A stretch of DNA of 64,000 nt. Source: GCA-003244245 sp036378735 (GTDB lineage: Bacteria > Actinomycetota > Actinomycetes > Mycobacteriales > Pseudonocardiaceae). This document shows positions 11,003 to 18,739 of this stretch, one piece after another. Numbering within the stretch: the stretch's first letter is position 1; each line of letters begins with the position of its first letter. The notes beneath the pieces were generated by a model. The model worked only from the letters and a program-made list of their open reading frames with translations. It made no database searches and had not been told where the DNA came from. The position numbers and the translations under genes are program-made. The DNA lies in NCBI GenBank assembly GCA_036378735.1, contig DASUVX010000144.1:72380-136379 (forward strand), given 5' to 3'.

Positions 11003-11060
11003 TGAGGACCCGTGAGTGGCAACGCGGGCTATAACTCGCATCGCCACTCACGGGTCCTCA
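11003..11060. terminator. Long perfect hairpin after the acyltransferase gene
   Basis: Arms of 18 bp at 11003-11020 and 11043-11060 are perfectly complementary, with a smaller inner stem in the 22 nt loop. The acyltransferase stop codon (11058-11060) is the outermost triplet of the stem, so the coding strand ends inside the structure. It probably terminates or stabilises that mRNA before the downstream nuclease gene. The arm contains CCACTCACG, found again at 15.69 and 37.67 kb. Confidence 0.75.
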
Positions 11061-11765
11061 CGACGCCTTGAGGGTCAGCCGCGGCGGCGCGGCCTCGCGC
11101 TCCTTGACCGACGTGGCGTAGATGTCGACGTACTCCTGACCGGAAAGATCCATCAACAAGTACATGATCTCGTCGACCATGGATCGCTCAACGAATCGAT
11201 CACCAGCCATACCCGCATAGCGGGAGAAGTCCAGTGGCGCGCCGAAGCGAATTTCCACCGGGTGCGGACGCCACATCTTTGTGCCAGCCGGACTGACTCT
11301 ATCGGTACCGACCATCGCCACCGGGATCACCGGAACACCGGCCTCCAGCGCCATTCGGGCAACTCCGGTCTTGCCCTTGTACAACCGGCCGTCCGGAGAT
11401 CGAGTGCCCTCCGGATAGATGCCGAGTAACTTACCCGCAGTCAGCAACCGGACTCCGGTGTCCAAGGCAGCCTGTGCGGCCGATCCGCTGGATCGGTCGA
11501 TGGGCACCTGGCCGGCGGCACTGAAGAATTGCCGCTTGAGCCATCCGCGCAACCCGGGTGTGGTGAAGTACTCCCGCTTGGCCAGGAATGTGAGCCGGCG
11601 ACGGATCATCAGCGGCAGGAAGAACGAGTCGGCGACCGCGAGGTGGTTGCTGGCCAGAATCGCGCCACCGCGCTTGGGAATATGCTCGGCGCCCCGAACC
11701 TGCGGGTGACATGTCAGCTTCATCACCGGGCCTAGCAGCAGGTGTTTGAGCAGCCAGTAGAACAC
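11058..11765 (-). CDS. 1-acyl-sn-glycerol-3-phosphate acyltransferase-like protein
   Basis: 235 aa, PlsC/LPLAT superfamily, homolog of M. tuberculosis Rv2182c. NHLAVADS is the HxxxxD catalytic block I and YPEGTRSPDG block III. A hydrophobic N-terminus (FYWLLKHLLLGPVM) suggests membrane attachment. It would acylate a glycerophospholipid precursor at the inner membrane face. The neighbours FadD15 and PimB' are also lipid and envelope enzymes. The stop codon lies in the palindrome at 11003-11060. Confidence 0.88.
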   Translation of the reverse strand: MFYWLLKHLLLGPVMKLTCHPQVRGAEHIPKRGGAILASNHLAVADSFFLPLMIRRRLTFLAKREYFTTPGLRGWLKRQFFSAAGQVPIDRSSGSAAQAALDTGVRLLTAGKLLGIYPEGTRSPDGRLYKGKTGVARMALEAGVPVIPVAMVGTDRVSPAGTKMWRPHPVEIRFGAPLDFSRYAGMAGDRFVERSMVDEIMYLLMDLSGQEYVDIYATSVKEREAAPPRLTLKAS

Positions 11766-11980
11766 CGCCTACCGATCCTTCCCTCGCCATTGCGGACGAG
11801 CGCATCAACCAGCCTACGGAGCACGATATCCGGGACACAATGGCCCCCGCGCCATCCTGACCTACGCAGCGCTGGCCGACCCTGATTCGGCAGCCGTAAG
11901 CATGCACCCGCTGCGCGCGTCCAGCAGGTACTGTCAGCCTCGCAGCAAGCCTGCCCGAGCACGGAGAGTGGTGTCGCCAG

Positions 11981-12421
11981 TTGAGCTATCTCGATCCCGA
12001 AGAGCGTTCGAACGATGGTTCGGGAGACAGTGTGGAGGACACCGATATCGCCTTCGCCCGCATCGTCGCGGGCTTACGGGCCCAGGACTCACCGGCCCAG
12101 GACTTGTCAGCCCAGGACCTGTTAGCGCAGTCGGGCGAACCCAACTGGCCTGCCCGGGACTTCGCAACAGACACCGGCGAGGATCACTTCGATCCGCCCG
12201 AGCCACCCCCGCTGCCAATGCCCCGGCCCCGTACCGTGGGCGGGGTGCTCACCCTCGCGGTGGGGGTCCTGTTGCTGGCCGCACCGAACCTGGTGGGTCT
12301 GGCCGAGCGGGTGGCGACGCCGCTGGGTTTACTCGCTGTCACCGCCGGAATTGGATGGCTGGTGATCGGTTTACGGCCCGAGCCGCCAGGGACAGGATCT
12401 GACGACGGAGCACGGCTGTAG
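11981..12421 (+). CDS. DUF308-type small membrane protein
   Basis: 146 aa. A hydrophilic acidic N-terminus starting SYLDPEERSND, then PPPLPMPRPRTVGG and two hydrophobic segments at about 87-105 and 112-127. This is a conserved actinobacterial membrane protein with no assigned function. The start is TTG 11981, supported by the family N-terminus rather than by a strong ribosome site. Three near-identical 15 bp units at 12080-12124 encode AQDxx repeats. The 215 nt divergent gap before it holds no recognisable gene. Confidence 0.75.
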   Translation: MSYLDPEERSNDGSGDSVEDTDIAFARIVAGLRAQDSPAQDLSAQDLLAQSGEPNWPARDFATDTGEDHFDPPEPPPLPMPRPRTVGGVLTLAVGVLLLAAPNLVGLAERVATPLGLLAVTAGIGWLVIGLRPEPPGTGSDDGARL

Positions 12422-12452
12422 CGATCGGGGGCTGTAGCGACCAGAAGCGGTA

Positions 12453-12911
12453 TTATCCGGCGAGGAACTCCACGCGGCGCTTGAGCTCCTTGAGCGCGGT
12501 ATCCATGATGACCTTCTCCGCTCTGCGCTTGATCATTCCGATCATGGGGATCGCGAGGTCCACCGCAAGGCTGTAGGTCACCTTGGTTGAGGTGGCGGCA
12601 GCCGCCGACGGGAGCGGTGCCAGGACGTAGGAGCCATGCTGCGCTTTCTGAATCTGCCCCTCCACCAGTTCCCAGGCCACCGTCAGCCCGTCGTCCGACC
12701 AGACGTAGTCCAGTACGAACACGTCCTTGAGAAGGCCGGCGTCCAGCAAGAACCGGACCCGCTCGGCGCGATCTCCAGCGCCCGGAATGACCACCTCAGC
12801 CTCCTTGACCGCCAACGCCCATTGCGGGTAGGCCGCGAAGTCCGCGATCACATCCATGATCGCCTCAGGACCGGCGTTGATGACGATGGACTGGCTTGAC
12901 CGGTCAGTCAT
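12453..12911 (-). CDS. SRPBCC (START-like) protein, Rv2185c-type
   Basis: 152 aa with the polyketide cyclase/dehydrase fold: N-terminal SSQSIVINAGPEAIMDVIADFAAYPQW, central beta strands and a long C-terminal helix ending ALKELKRRVEF. Such proteins bind hydrophobic ligands in a central cavity; the ligand here is unknown. The same position next to FadD15 in M. tuberculosis suggests a lipid-related role, as inference. Convergent with the DUF308 gene. Confidence 0.85.
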   Translation of the reverse strand: MTDRSSQSIVINAGPEAIMDVIADFAAYPQWALAVKEAEVVIPGAGDRAERVRFLLDAGLLKDVFVLDYVWSDDGLTVAWELVEGQIQKAQHGSYVLAPLPSAAAATSTKVTYSLAVDLAIPMIGMIKRRAEKVIMDTALKELKRRVEFLAG

Positions 12912-12948
12912 GCGCGCAGGCTACCGGTCGCAACGTTGCCGGAAGTGG

Positions 12949-13737
12949 TCAACACCTCACCACGTAAGGCTGCCCGGTGCGCTGGAAATGCCCGACGTTG
13001 ACGCACTCGGTTCGACCCACCCGGACGCGCCGAGCCAGCGGCTGGTGCACGTGGCCGAACAGCGCGGCACGCGGATGGTCGCGCCGGATCAGCGCGAGCA
13101 GGTGCTCCGAGCCGGTCTCAGGCCGGCGGGCGTGCACGTCGTAGAGCAGTTCGGGGACGGCGGGCGGGATGTGGCTGCACAACATGTCCACTCGACCCAA
13201 CGCCGCAACAGCCGTTGCGTACTGCTCCGGCGTGCGCAGGTACGAACGGAACACTGGCTCGCCCCTCGGCACGACCCCGCCCGGTAACAGGCCACCGCCC
13301 ACGAATCCCCAGTTCAGCCCACCGATCTCGGTGCTCTGACCGTCGAGCACGTGCACGCCGGCGTGCGCGAAATGCGGCCACAGCTCCGGAAGGTCGACGT
13401 TGCCCGGGGTGGCGTAGGTCGGGCTGGGCAGCACCGCGAATAGCCGTTCGTACTGCTCGGCGATGGCTTGACGGACGAGTTCGCGGGGATCCGGCAGCTG
13501 AGCCCACAGGTGCCGCACGAAAGCGAACGCTGCTCCCGGAGCCCCGCTGGAGCGCAGTTGCGCGAAGCGATCGACCGCAGCAGGCCCGAATACCGAGCCC
13601 AGAATCCCCGCGGAGTGATCGTGGTAGTCCACAAAGTCAATCAGGTCTCCGAGCACCAGCAGGGCATCGGCACCGTCGCCCGCGCGGGCCAGCGCGTTCG
13701 CGTTGCCGTGCACGTCGGACACCACGTGAACCCGCAC
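12949..13737 (-). CDS. Calcineurin-like metallophosphoesterase
   Basis: 262 aa. SDVHGN (Dx H), GDLIDF (GDxxD), PGNVD (GNxD/H type), SHIPP and GHVHQP are the five metal-binding motifs of the family in order, so the enzyme should bind two metal ions and hydrolyse a phosphoester. Substrate unknown. GTG 13737 (VRVHVVSDVHGN) is chosen because motif I normally sits within ten residues of the start; the open frame extends to 13836 without conserved sequence. Divergent from fadD15. Confidence 0.87.
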   Translation of the reverse strand: MRVHVVSDVHGNANALARAGDGADALLVLGDLIDFVDYHDHSAGILGSVFGPAAVDRFAQLRSSGAPGAAFAFVRHLWAQLPDPRELVRQAIAEQYERLFAVLPSPTYATPGNVDLPELWPHFAHAGVHVLDGQSTEIGGLNWGFVGGGLLPGGVVPRGEPVFRSYLRTPEQYATAVAALGRVDMLCSHIPPAVPELLYDVHARRPETGSEHLLALIRRDHPRAALFGHVHQPLARRVRVGRTECVNVGHFQRTGQPYVVRC

Positions 13738-13886
13738 GGTCCAGCAGGCTACCGACGCGAGCTCGGTTGGCCGGGCACCGGTCCGGTCCGTCCAGTGTGC
13801 GGATCGCTGCCTCAGCAGGCCTGTTGGACGAAACATCGGTCGCGATACGTTTGCCAGGGCAACGCTGACGAGCTGTGGAGGTACCC

Positions 13887-15692
13887 GTGCGGGAGTTGAT
13901 GGTTCCCGCCACCACCACGGTGGGTGACCAGGAGAACCTCACCGATGCGGTGTGGGCCAACGCCGAGCGCTTCGCCGCCAGTGTCAGCTTTCGCCGCCGG
14001 TCCGACGGTGGCTGGATCGACGTCACAGCGAAGGAATTCGCAGACGAGGTGACCGCGGTGGCCAAGGGCCTCGCCGCAGCGGGCATCCAGCGCGGGGATC
14101 GGATAGCGCTGCTGTCGAGAACCCGCTATGAGTGGACCCTGCTAGACTACGCGATCTGGGCCGCTGGCGCGGCGACCGTACCGATATACGAGACATCCTC
14201 CGCGGAACAGGTGGAGTGGATTCTCGCCGATTCCGGGGCCAAGGCGATCGTGGTCGAGACGTCTGCGCATCGCGAAATGGTCCAGATAATGGCTGATCGG
14301 CTGGTTGATCCTGCTCGGATTTGGCAGATCGAGCCGGCCGACGACGTCACGCCCGCAGTCGATGAGCTCACCGCGCTGGGGAGCGCGATCTCGATCGATG
14401 CGGCGCGGGAGCGAGCCACCGCGGTGGCTGCCGACGACCTGGCGACCCTGATCTATACCTCTGGCACCACCGGACGGCCCAAGGGTTGCGAGATAACGCA
14501 TCGCAACATGCTGGGTGTGACCAGATCCGCGGTGGCTGAGCTACCAGCGCTGATGCAGCCGGGCCAGTCGCTGCTGCTGTTCCTACCGCTGGCTCACGTT
14601 CTCGCGCGTATCTGCCAGACGTGCTGCGTGTACGCCCGGATCACGCTCGGACACGTTCCCGATATCAAAAACCTGGTCGCCGAGCTGGGTGAGTTCCGTC
14701 CAACTTTCGTCCTCGCAGTGCCTCGGGTTTTCGAGAAGGTCTACAACTCGGCCAAGCAGAAGGCACACGCTGAAGGTAAGGGCCGGGTGTTCGACATCGC
14801 CGTCGCCGCCGCTATCGAGTGGAGCCGCGCCCAGGACGCCGGCGGGGCAGGACTCGCTCTGCGAGCCAAGCACGCGTTGTTCGACCAACTGGTCTACTCC
14901 AAGCTTCGGGCGGTGCTCGGCAACCGGTGTTCGGCGGCTATTTCCGGTGGCGCCCCGCTGGGCGAGCGGCTCGGACATTTCTTCCGCGGTATCGGCCTGA
15001 CAGTGCTGGAAGGCTACGGGCTGACCGAGACAACCGCGCCCGCCACACTGAACACCCAGCAGCATCTCAAGATCGGCACTGTAGGCAGGCCGTTAGGCGG
15101 CGTGTCGATCCGAATCGGCGACGAGGGCGAGGTGCTGATCAGGAGTCCTGGGGTCCTGCGCCGGTACTGGCACGATGAGCAGGCCACTGAGGAAACGATC
15201 GTCGATGGCTGGCTGCACACGGGCGACCTCGGAGAGCTGGACGAGGACGGCTACCTGCGGATCACCGGACGCAAGAAGGAGATCATTGTCACGGCCGGCG
15301 GCAAGAACGTCTCGCCCGCGGCGTTGGAGGACCGGATCCGCGCCCACCGACTGATCAGCCAATGCATGGTGGTGGGCGATCAGCAGCCGTTTGTCGCAGC
15401 CCTGATCACTATCGACGCCGAGGCGCTTCCGGCGTGGCGCGCCGAGCACAGCAAGCGGGCCGGCGACTCCGCTGCCGACCTGGTCGACGATGAGGATCTG
15501 CGCGCCGAGGTGCAGCGCGCGGTGAACGACGCCAACAAAACCGTGTCGAAAGCCGAGGCGATCCGCAAGTTCCGCATCCTGCCGGTCGACTTCACCGAAC
15601 AGGGCGGCCAGCTCACCCCGAGTCTGAAAATCAAGCGCTCGGTGGTGGTCAAGGAATTCGCCGCCGAGATTGAGGCGCTGTACGCCTCGTGA
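13887..15692 (+). CDS. fadD15: Long-chain fatty acyl-CoA synthetase FadD15
   Basis: 601 aa adenylate-forming enzyme, activating long-chain fatty acids to acyl-CoA. YTSGTTGRPKG is the AMP-binding P-loop, EGYGLTETTAP motif II, GWLHTGDLG and GRKKEIIVTAGGKNVSP the hinge and C-terminal catalytic lysine region. High similarity in order and length to M. tuberculosis FadD15 (Rv2187). GTG 13887 has TGGAGG at 13876-13881 and the matching N-terminus. Its last codons CTCGTGA form one arm of the hairpin shared with convergent pimB. Confidence 0.95.
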   Translation: MRELMVPATTTVGDQENLTDAVWANAERFAASVSFRRRSDGGWIDVTAKEFADEVTAVAKGLAAAGIQRGDRIALLSRTRYEWTLLDYAIWAAGAATVPIYETSSAEQVEWILADSGAKAIVVETSAHREMVQIMADRLVDPARIWQIEPADDVTPAVDELTALGSAISIDAARERATAVAADDLATLIYTSGTTGRPKGCEITHRNMLGVTRSAVAELPALMQPGQSLLLFLPLAHVLARICQTCCVYARITLGHVPDIKNLVAELGEFRPTFVLAVPRVFEKVYNSAKQKAHAEGKGRVFDIAVAAAIEWSRAQDAGGAGLALRAKHALFDQLVYSKLRAVLGNRCSAAISGGAPLGERLGHFFRGIGLTVLEGYGLTETTAPATLNTQQHLKIGTVGRPLGGVSIRIGDEGEVLIRSPGVLRRYWHDEQATEETIVDGWLHTGDLGELDEDGYLRITGRKKEIIVTAGGKNVSPAALEDRIRAHRLISQCMVVGDQQPFVAALITIDAEALPAWRAEHSKRAGDSAADLVDDEDLRAEVQRAVNDANKTVSKAEAIRKFRILPVDFTEQGGQLTPSLKIKRSVVVKEFAAEIEALYAS

Positions 15693-15713
15693 GTGGGCAA
15701 GACTTTTCACGAG
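15686..15713. terminator. Mirror-symmetric hairpin holding both stop codons of fadD15 and pimB
   Basis: CTCGTGA (15686-15692) pairs with TCACGAG (15707-15713) across a 14 nt loop. The fadD15 stop TGA is at 15690-15692 and the pimB stop TGA at 15709-15707, so each gene ends with the same seven bases CTCGTGA, one on each strand. It could act as a compact bidirectional terminator; no U-run follows on either side. Confidence 0.6.
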
Positions 15714-16843
15714 ACGGTGGTCTGCCCGAGCAGGACAGCCAGCTGCCCTGCTCGGCCACACCACTGCCATTCCTCCTGCATCCAGCGCCGCCCGCGGTGG
15801 CCCATCGCTGCAGCGCGCTCGGGATCGGCGAGTAGCGTCGCGACGGCTCGGGTCACCGCCACGAGGTCACGGCCGTTCACGAGCTCACCGGTGTCCCCGG
15901 GGCGGACGGTTTCCCGCGCCCCGCCCGCGTCGCCCACCACTACCGGCAACCCGGTCGCCGCACCCTCGAGAAACACCAGACCGAGTCCTTCGACGTCCAA
16001 ACCGCGGCCTCGGGTCCGGCAGGGCATCGCGAAGACGTCGCCGGCGGCGTAGTAGGCAGGCAGCTCACACCACGGCACAGACCCGGCCCACACCACGGCG
16101 TCACCGACATCGCACGATTCGGCCAGCCGGTGCAACGCAGCCCGCGCGGGCCCGTCGCCGACGAGCAGCAGCGTGGCTCCGGGCACCTGGCGACGGATCG
16201 CGGGCAACGCTCGCACCAGCACGTCTTGCCCTTTGCGAGCCACCAGGCGGCCCACGCACAACACGACCGGGGTCTCCCCCAGCCGGTGGCGGCGCCGGAT
16301 TTCGGCCCGTGCATCCGGGTCCGGACGGAATGTGTCGCAGTCCACGCCGGGTGGCAGTAGTTCCAGCGCGGCCCGCGGCCCGAAAGCCGAGGCGATCCGG
16401 CGGCGGGTGTACTGGCTGACGGCGGTGACCACGTCGGCATCGCGACCTATCCGGCGGAGGGCGATCCGGCCAGGGGGAACCATCGACCAGCCCACCTCAT
16501 GCCCGTGACTGCTGGCCACCACCCGCTGTGCCCCGGCACGGCGCAACGCCGGACCAAGTAGGGCTAGCGGAGCAGCGGCGCCGAACCACGCGGTCTCACA
16601 TCGCAACTCCCGCAGCAGCCCGGCGGCCCGGCGCAGCACTGTCGGCGTGGGAAGCATGAGGGTGCCTGGATGCCGGACGACCGGGAACGGGAAACCCGCG
16701 TCGAAGGCCGCCGCACCCGGCCAGTCCGGCGCGTAGACGGCGATCGCGCCAGCAGGCAGGGCGATCGCCAGTTGGTGCAGGTATGCCTGGATTCCACCGG
16801 GCCGCGGTGGGAAGTCGTTGCTCACCAGCAGGATCCGCGGCAT
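15707..16843 (-). CDS. pimB: GDP-mannose-dependent phosphatidylinositol mannosyltransferase PimB'
   Basis: 378 aa GT4 (GT-B) glycosyltransferase; in mycobacteria PimB' adds the second mannose to phosphatidylinositol monomannoside in PIM/LAM synthesis on the inner face of the membrane. N-terminal RILLVSNDFPPRPGGIQ, central SHGHEVGWS, CVGRLVARKGQD, and the C-terminal EX7E motif in FLEGAATGLPVVVGDAGGARE-type order are visible. ATG 16843 fits the family start; the open frame extends to 16951 without conservation. Upstream lies an NlpC/P60 gene, as in M. tuberculosis. Confidence 0.93.
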   Translation of the reverse strand: MPRILLVSNDFPPRPGGIQAYLHQLAIALPAGAIAVYAPDWPGAAAFDAGFPFPVVRHPGTLMLPTPTVLRRAAGLLRELRCETAWFGAAAPLALLGPALRRAGAQRVVASSHGHEVGWSMVPPGRIALRRIGRDADVVTAVSQYTRRRIASAFGPRAALELLPPGVDCDTFRPDPDARAEIRRRHRLGETPVVLCVGRLVARKGQDVLVRALPAIRRQVPGATLLLVGDGPARAALHRLAESCDVGDAVVWAGSVPWCELPAYYAAGDVFAMPCRTRGRGLDVEGLGLVFLEGAATGLPVVVGDAGGARETVRPGDTGELVNGRDLVAVTRAVATLLADPERAAAMGHRGRRWMQEEWQWCGRAGQLAVLLGQTTVS

Positions 16844-16943
16844 CGGCCCGACCGTACTGGTGACGCCATCGCGGGTCTGCGGCTCAGGCAGACTTGGGAC
16901 GTCGACGTGCGGTCGTGGTGACCAGGCCGGAGACGCGGTGGGC

Positions 16944-18017
16944 TTAACCAATCCGGCTCATCGCGGTGACGTGGTTCCACGGCACCGGGACGACCTTTAC
17001 CACGTCTCCGGGCTGCGGCGCGTTGACGTAGAGCCCGCTGCCGACGTAGATCCCGATGTGGCTGATCGGCGAGTACAGCGCGATGAGGTCGCCGGGCAGC
17101 AGCTGCGCTTGGCTGACGCTGCGCCCCATCCGCGCCTGTTCCTCGGCTGAGTGTGGCAGGCCCGGCAGGCCGGCCTGCTCGAAGGCCCATTTGACCAGTC
17201 CGGAACAGTCGAAGGTGATTGGGCCGTCACCGCCCCAGATGTATGACGAACCCTGTTTACTCAGCGCGATGCGGGCGGCTTGCACGGCAACACCGGTGCC
17301 GATCAAGTTGATCGGGAAGTGGGTGGTGCCGCCGGAGAGATACAGGGCCCGCGTCTGGCGGGTCAGCTCTGCGAGGCGCTTGGTGACCACCTGGATCTGC
17401 TGGTCCATCTCGACGCGGGAACGAGTCAAGTCGCCTTCGAGCCGGGCAGCGTCCTGTTCGGCCTGGCTAGCGCGTACAGCCGCGTCGGTGGCCGATTGCT
17501 GGGCCTGCTGGGTTTGCGCGACAGCGCCAGTGAGCCGGTCCAGCGCTTGTTTGTTGTCCACCGCGAGCATGTCCAGCGCCGACATCTGATCGAGGAAATC
17601 CTCGGGCGAGTCACTGACCAGCAGAGCTGACAGCCGGGAAAGGCGGGCACCTCGGAATGAAGCGTTGGTCAGCCTGTCGACTTGCTCGCGGTACTGACCC
17701 TGGACCTCCCGGGCACGGTTTGCGGCGGCGGCAGCGGCGCCGACGTCTGCTCTGGCTCGCTCCAAGTCAGCACGGCGGGCGTTGAGCTGGTCACGGGCGT
17801 AGTGCCATTTTTCGGTGAGGACCTCCGCCTGATAGTTCAGGTCAGCGAGCTGTTGCACCGCGGCGGGCCCATCTCCGGGCACTGCGGGGTCCGCAGTAGC
17901 CGGAGTGGGTGTCAGCGTCACCAGAAGACCCACAGTTGCGGCGGTCATCGTCGCTGAGGCAGTCCGCGTGAGAACACCGGGCCTCGCAACACCGGGCTTG
18001 TGATGATGCGACGACAC
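16944..18017 (-). CDS. NlpC/P60 peptidoglycan hydrolase B (riboswitch-controlled)
   Basis: 357 aa secreted protein. Signal peptide at about 17-43 (TASATMTAATVGLLVTLTPTPATA), a long coiled coil at about 55-215 and a C-terminal NlpC/P60 domain with the FDCSGLVKWAF catalytic Cys, SHIGIYVG His and N residues. It should cleave D-Glu to meso-DAP stem peptide bonds during division, like Rv2190c. GTG 18017 lies 11 nt after AGGAGG. A c-di-AMP riboswitch precedes it on the same strand. Paralog of the gene at 18740-19777. Confidence 0.93.
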   Translation of the reverse strand: MSSHHHKPGVARPGVLTRTASATMTAATVGLLVTLTPTPATADPAVPGDGPAAVQQLADLNYQAEVLTEKWHYARDQLNARRADLERARADVGAAAAAANRAREVQGQYREQVDRLTNASFRGARLSRLSALLVSDSPEDFLDQMSALDMLAVDNKQALDRLTGAVAQTQQAQQSATDAAVRASQAEQDAARLEGDLTRSRVEMDQQIQVVTKRLAELTRQTRALYLSGGTTHFPINLIGTGVAVQAARIALSKQGSSYIWGGDGPITFDCSGLVKWAFEQAGLPGLPHSAEEQARMGRSVSQAQLLPGDLIALYSPISHIGIYVGSGLYVNAPQPGDVVKVVPVPWNHVTAMSRIG

Positions 18018-18025
18018 GTCGCGGC

Positions 18026-18152
18026 TGCCTCCTCTTCCCTTGGACCGCCTACCGGGGCTGACGGGTTCGGACCGGACAGAGGTGAGCCCTACCGGGTGGA
18101 CACGAGTGCCCGCCCGGATTCACCCAAGAAAAAGTGCATCCCCGGCTCGACT
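18026..18152 (-). promoter_or_regulatory. ydaO/yuaA c-di-AMP riboswitch
   Basis: On the minus strand the leader contains, in order, CGAGCCGGGGA, TTGGGTGAATCCGGG, CCCGGTAGGGCT, TCCGAACCCGTCAGC and CCGGTAGGCGG, followed by AAGGGAAGAGGAGG. These match the conserved blocks of the actinobacterial ydaO/yuaA class that precedes cell-wall hydrolase genes such as rpfA. It sits directly before an NlpC/P60 hydrolase, the expected target type. c-di-AMP binding would normally turn such genes off. Boundaries are approximate. Confidence 0.88.
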
Positions 18153-18342
18153 CATCAACTCAACGCAGCCGATTCGGCGGCGACCTGCGTTGCCGCCCGT
18201 CTGGGAGGCACCTACCGCAAAGTCCCGGGAAGATTACGAAAGGTTACCGACACTGTCACCACCGACGCGCCAGTGATGGGGCAAGTTGGCTCCTGGACAC
18301 GACGGACGTCACCACACTCGGAGCAGTGTTCGGCTCCACCGA
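18153..18342 (-). promoter_or_regulatory. Presumed promoter region for the riboswitch-NlpC transcript
   Basis: About 190 nt between the end of the Cys-rich small gene and the riboswitch. No open frame on either strand looks real here. A promoter for the riboswitch leader is expected in it, but I cannot pick a convincing -35/-10 pair. Confidence 0.35.
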
Positions 18343-18627
18343 TCAGCCCACATGTCGTCGAGACCGCTTACCGTCAGTCGCAGACCGCTCAACCCGGTCA
18401 CGCTGGTGGACGCCACTGGCCGGCCGTGCCCCGCCGGTGCGCTGGCACTCATGGCGATCCACCAGTTGCAGGCGGGGCACCATGCCAGCCTCGGCGAGGG
18501 TGTCCAGCGCGCAGCGTTCGGTGCCATCCAGGTCGACGCCTCCAGGAGGGGCTCCGAGCAGCACGGTGATCACGCAGTCCTGGCAAGCATGGCCGCGCGC
18601 GGCACACCGGTCACAATCCACGAGCAT
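18343..18627 (-). CDS. Small Cys-motif conserved protein
   Basis: 94 aa. Starts MLVDCDRCAARGHACQDC, two CxxC pairs that could hold a zinc ion or a disulfide, followed by VITVLLGAPPGGVDLDGTE and LDTLAEAGMVPRLQLV, which is the conserved part. The basic C-terminal third is poorly conserved-looking. ATG 18627 has GGAAGGGA upstream. It lies between two NlpC/P60 genes on the same strand (112 nt from the first). Related short proteins occur next to NlpC/P60 genes in actinobacteria; function unknown. Confidence 0.7.
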   Translation of the reverse strand: MLVDCDRCAARGHACQDCVITVLLGAPPGGVDLDGTERCALDTLAEAGMVPRLQLVDRHECQRTGGARPASGVHQRDRVERSATDGKRSRRHVG

Positions 18628-18739
18628 GTCGGTTCCCTTCCGCTGATGATCTCGTCACCGCGGACGGTAGACCACTGCACCGACAGTCTCGGCCAACCGG
18701 ATACTCCTGCGCGGGTGAGCCGCTTTTAGCGGCGAACCG

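Noticed and set aside
18000..18650. Plus-strand frames over the riboswitch and small Cys gene
   Set aside because: They translate the complement of the riboswitch and of a conserved small protein, with no start signals or family resemblance.
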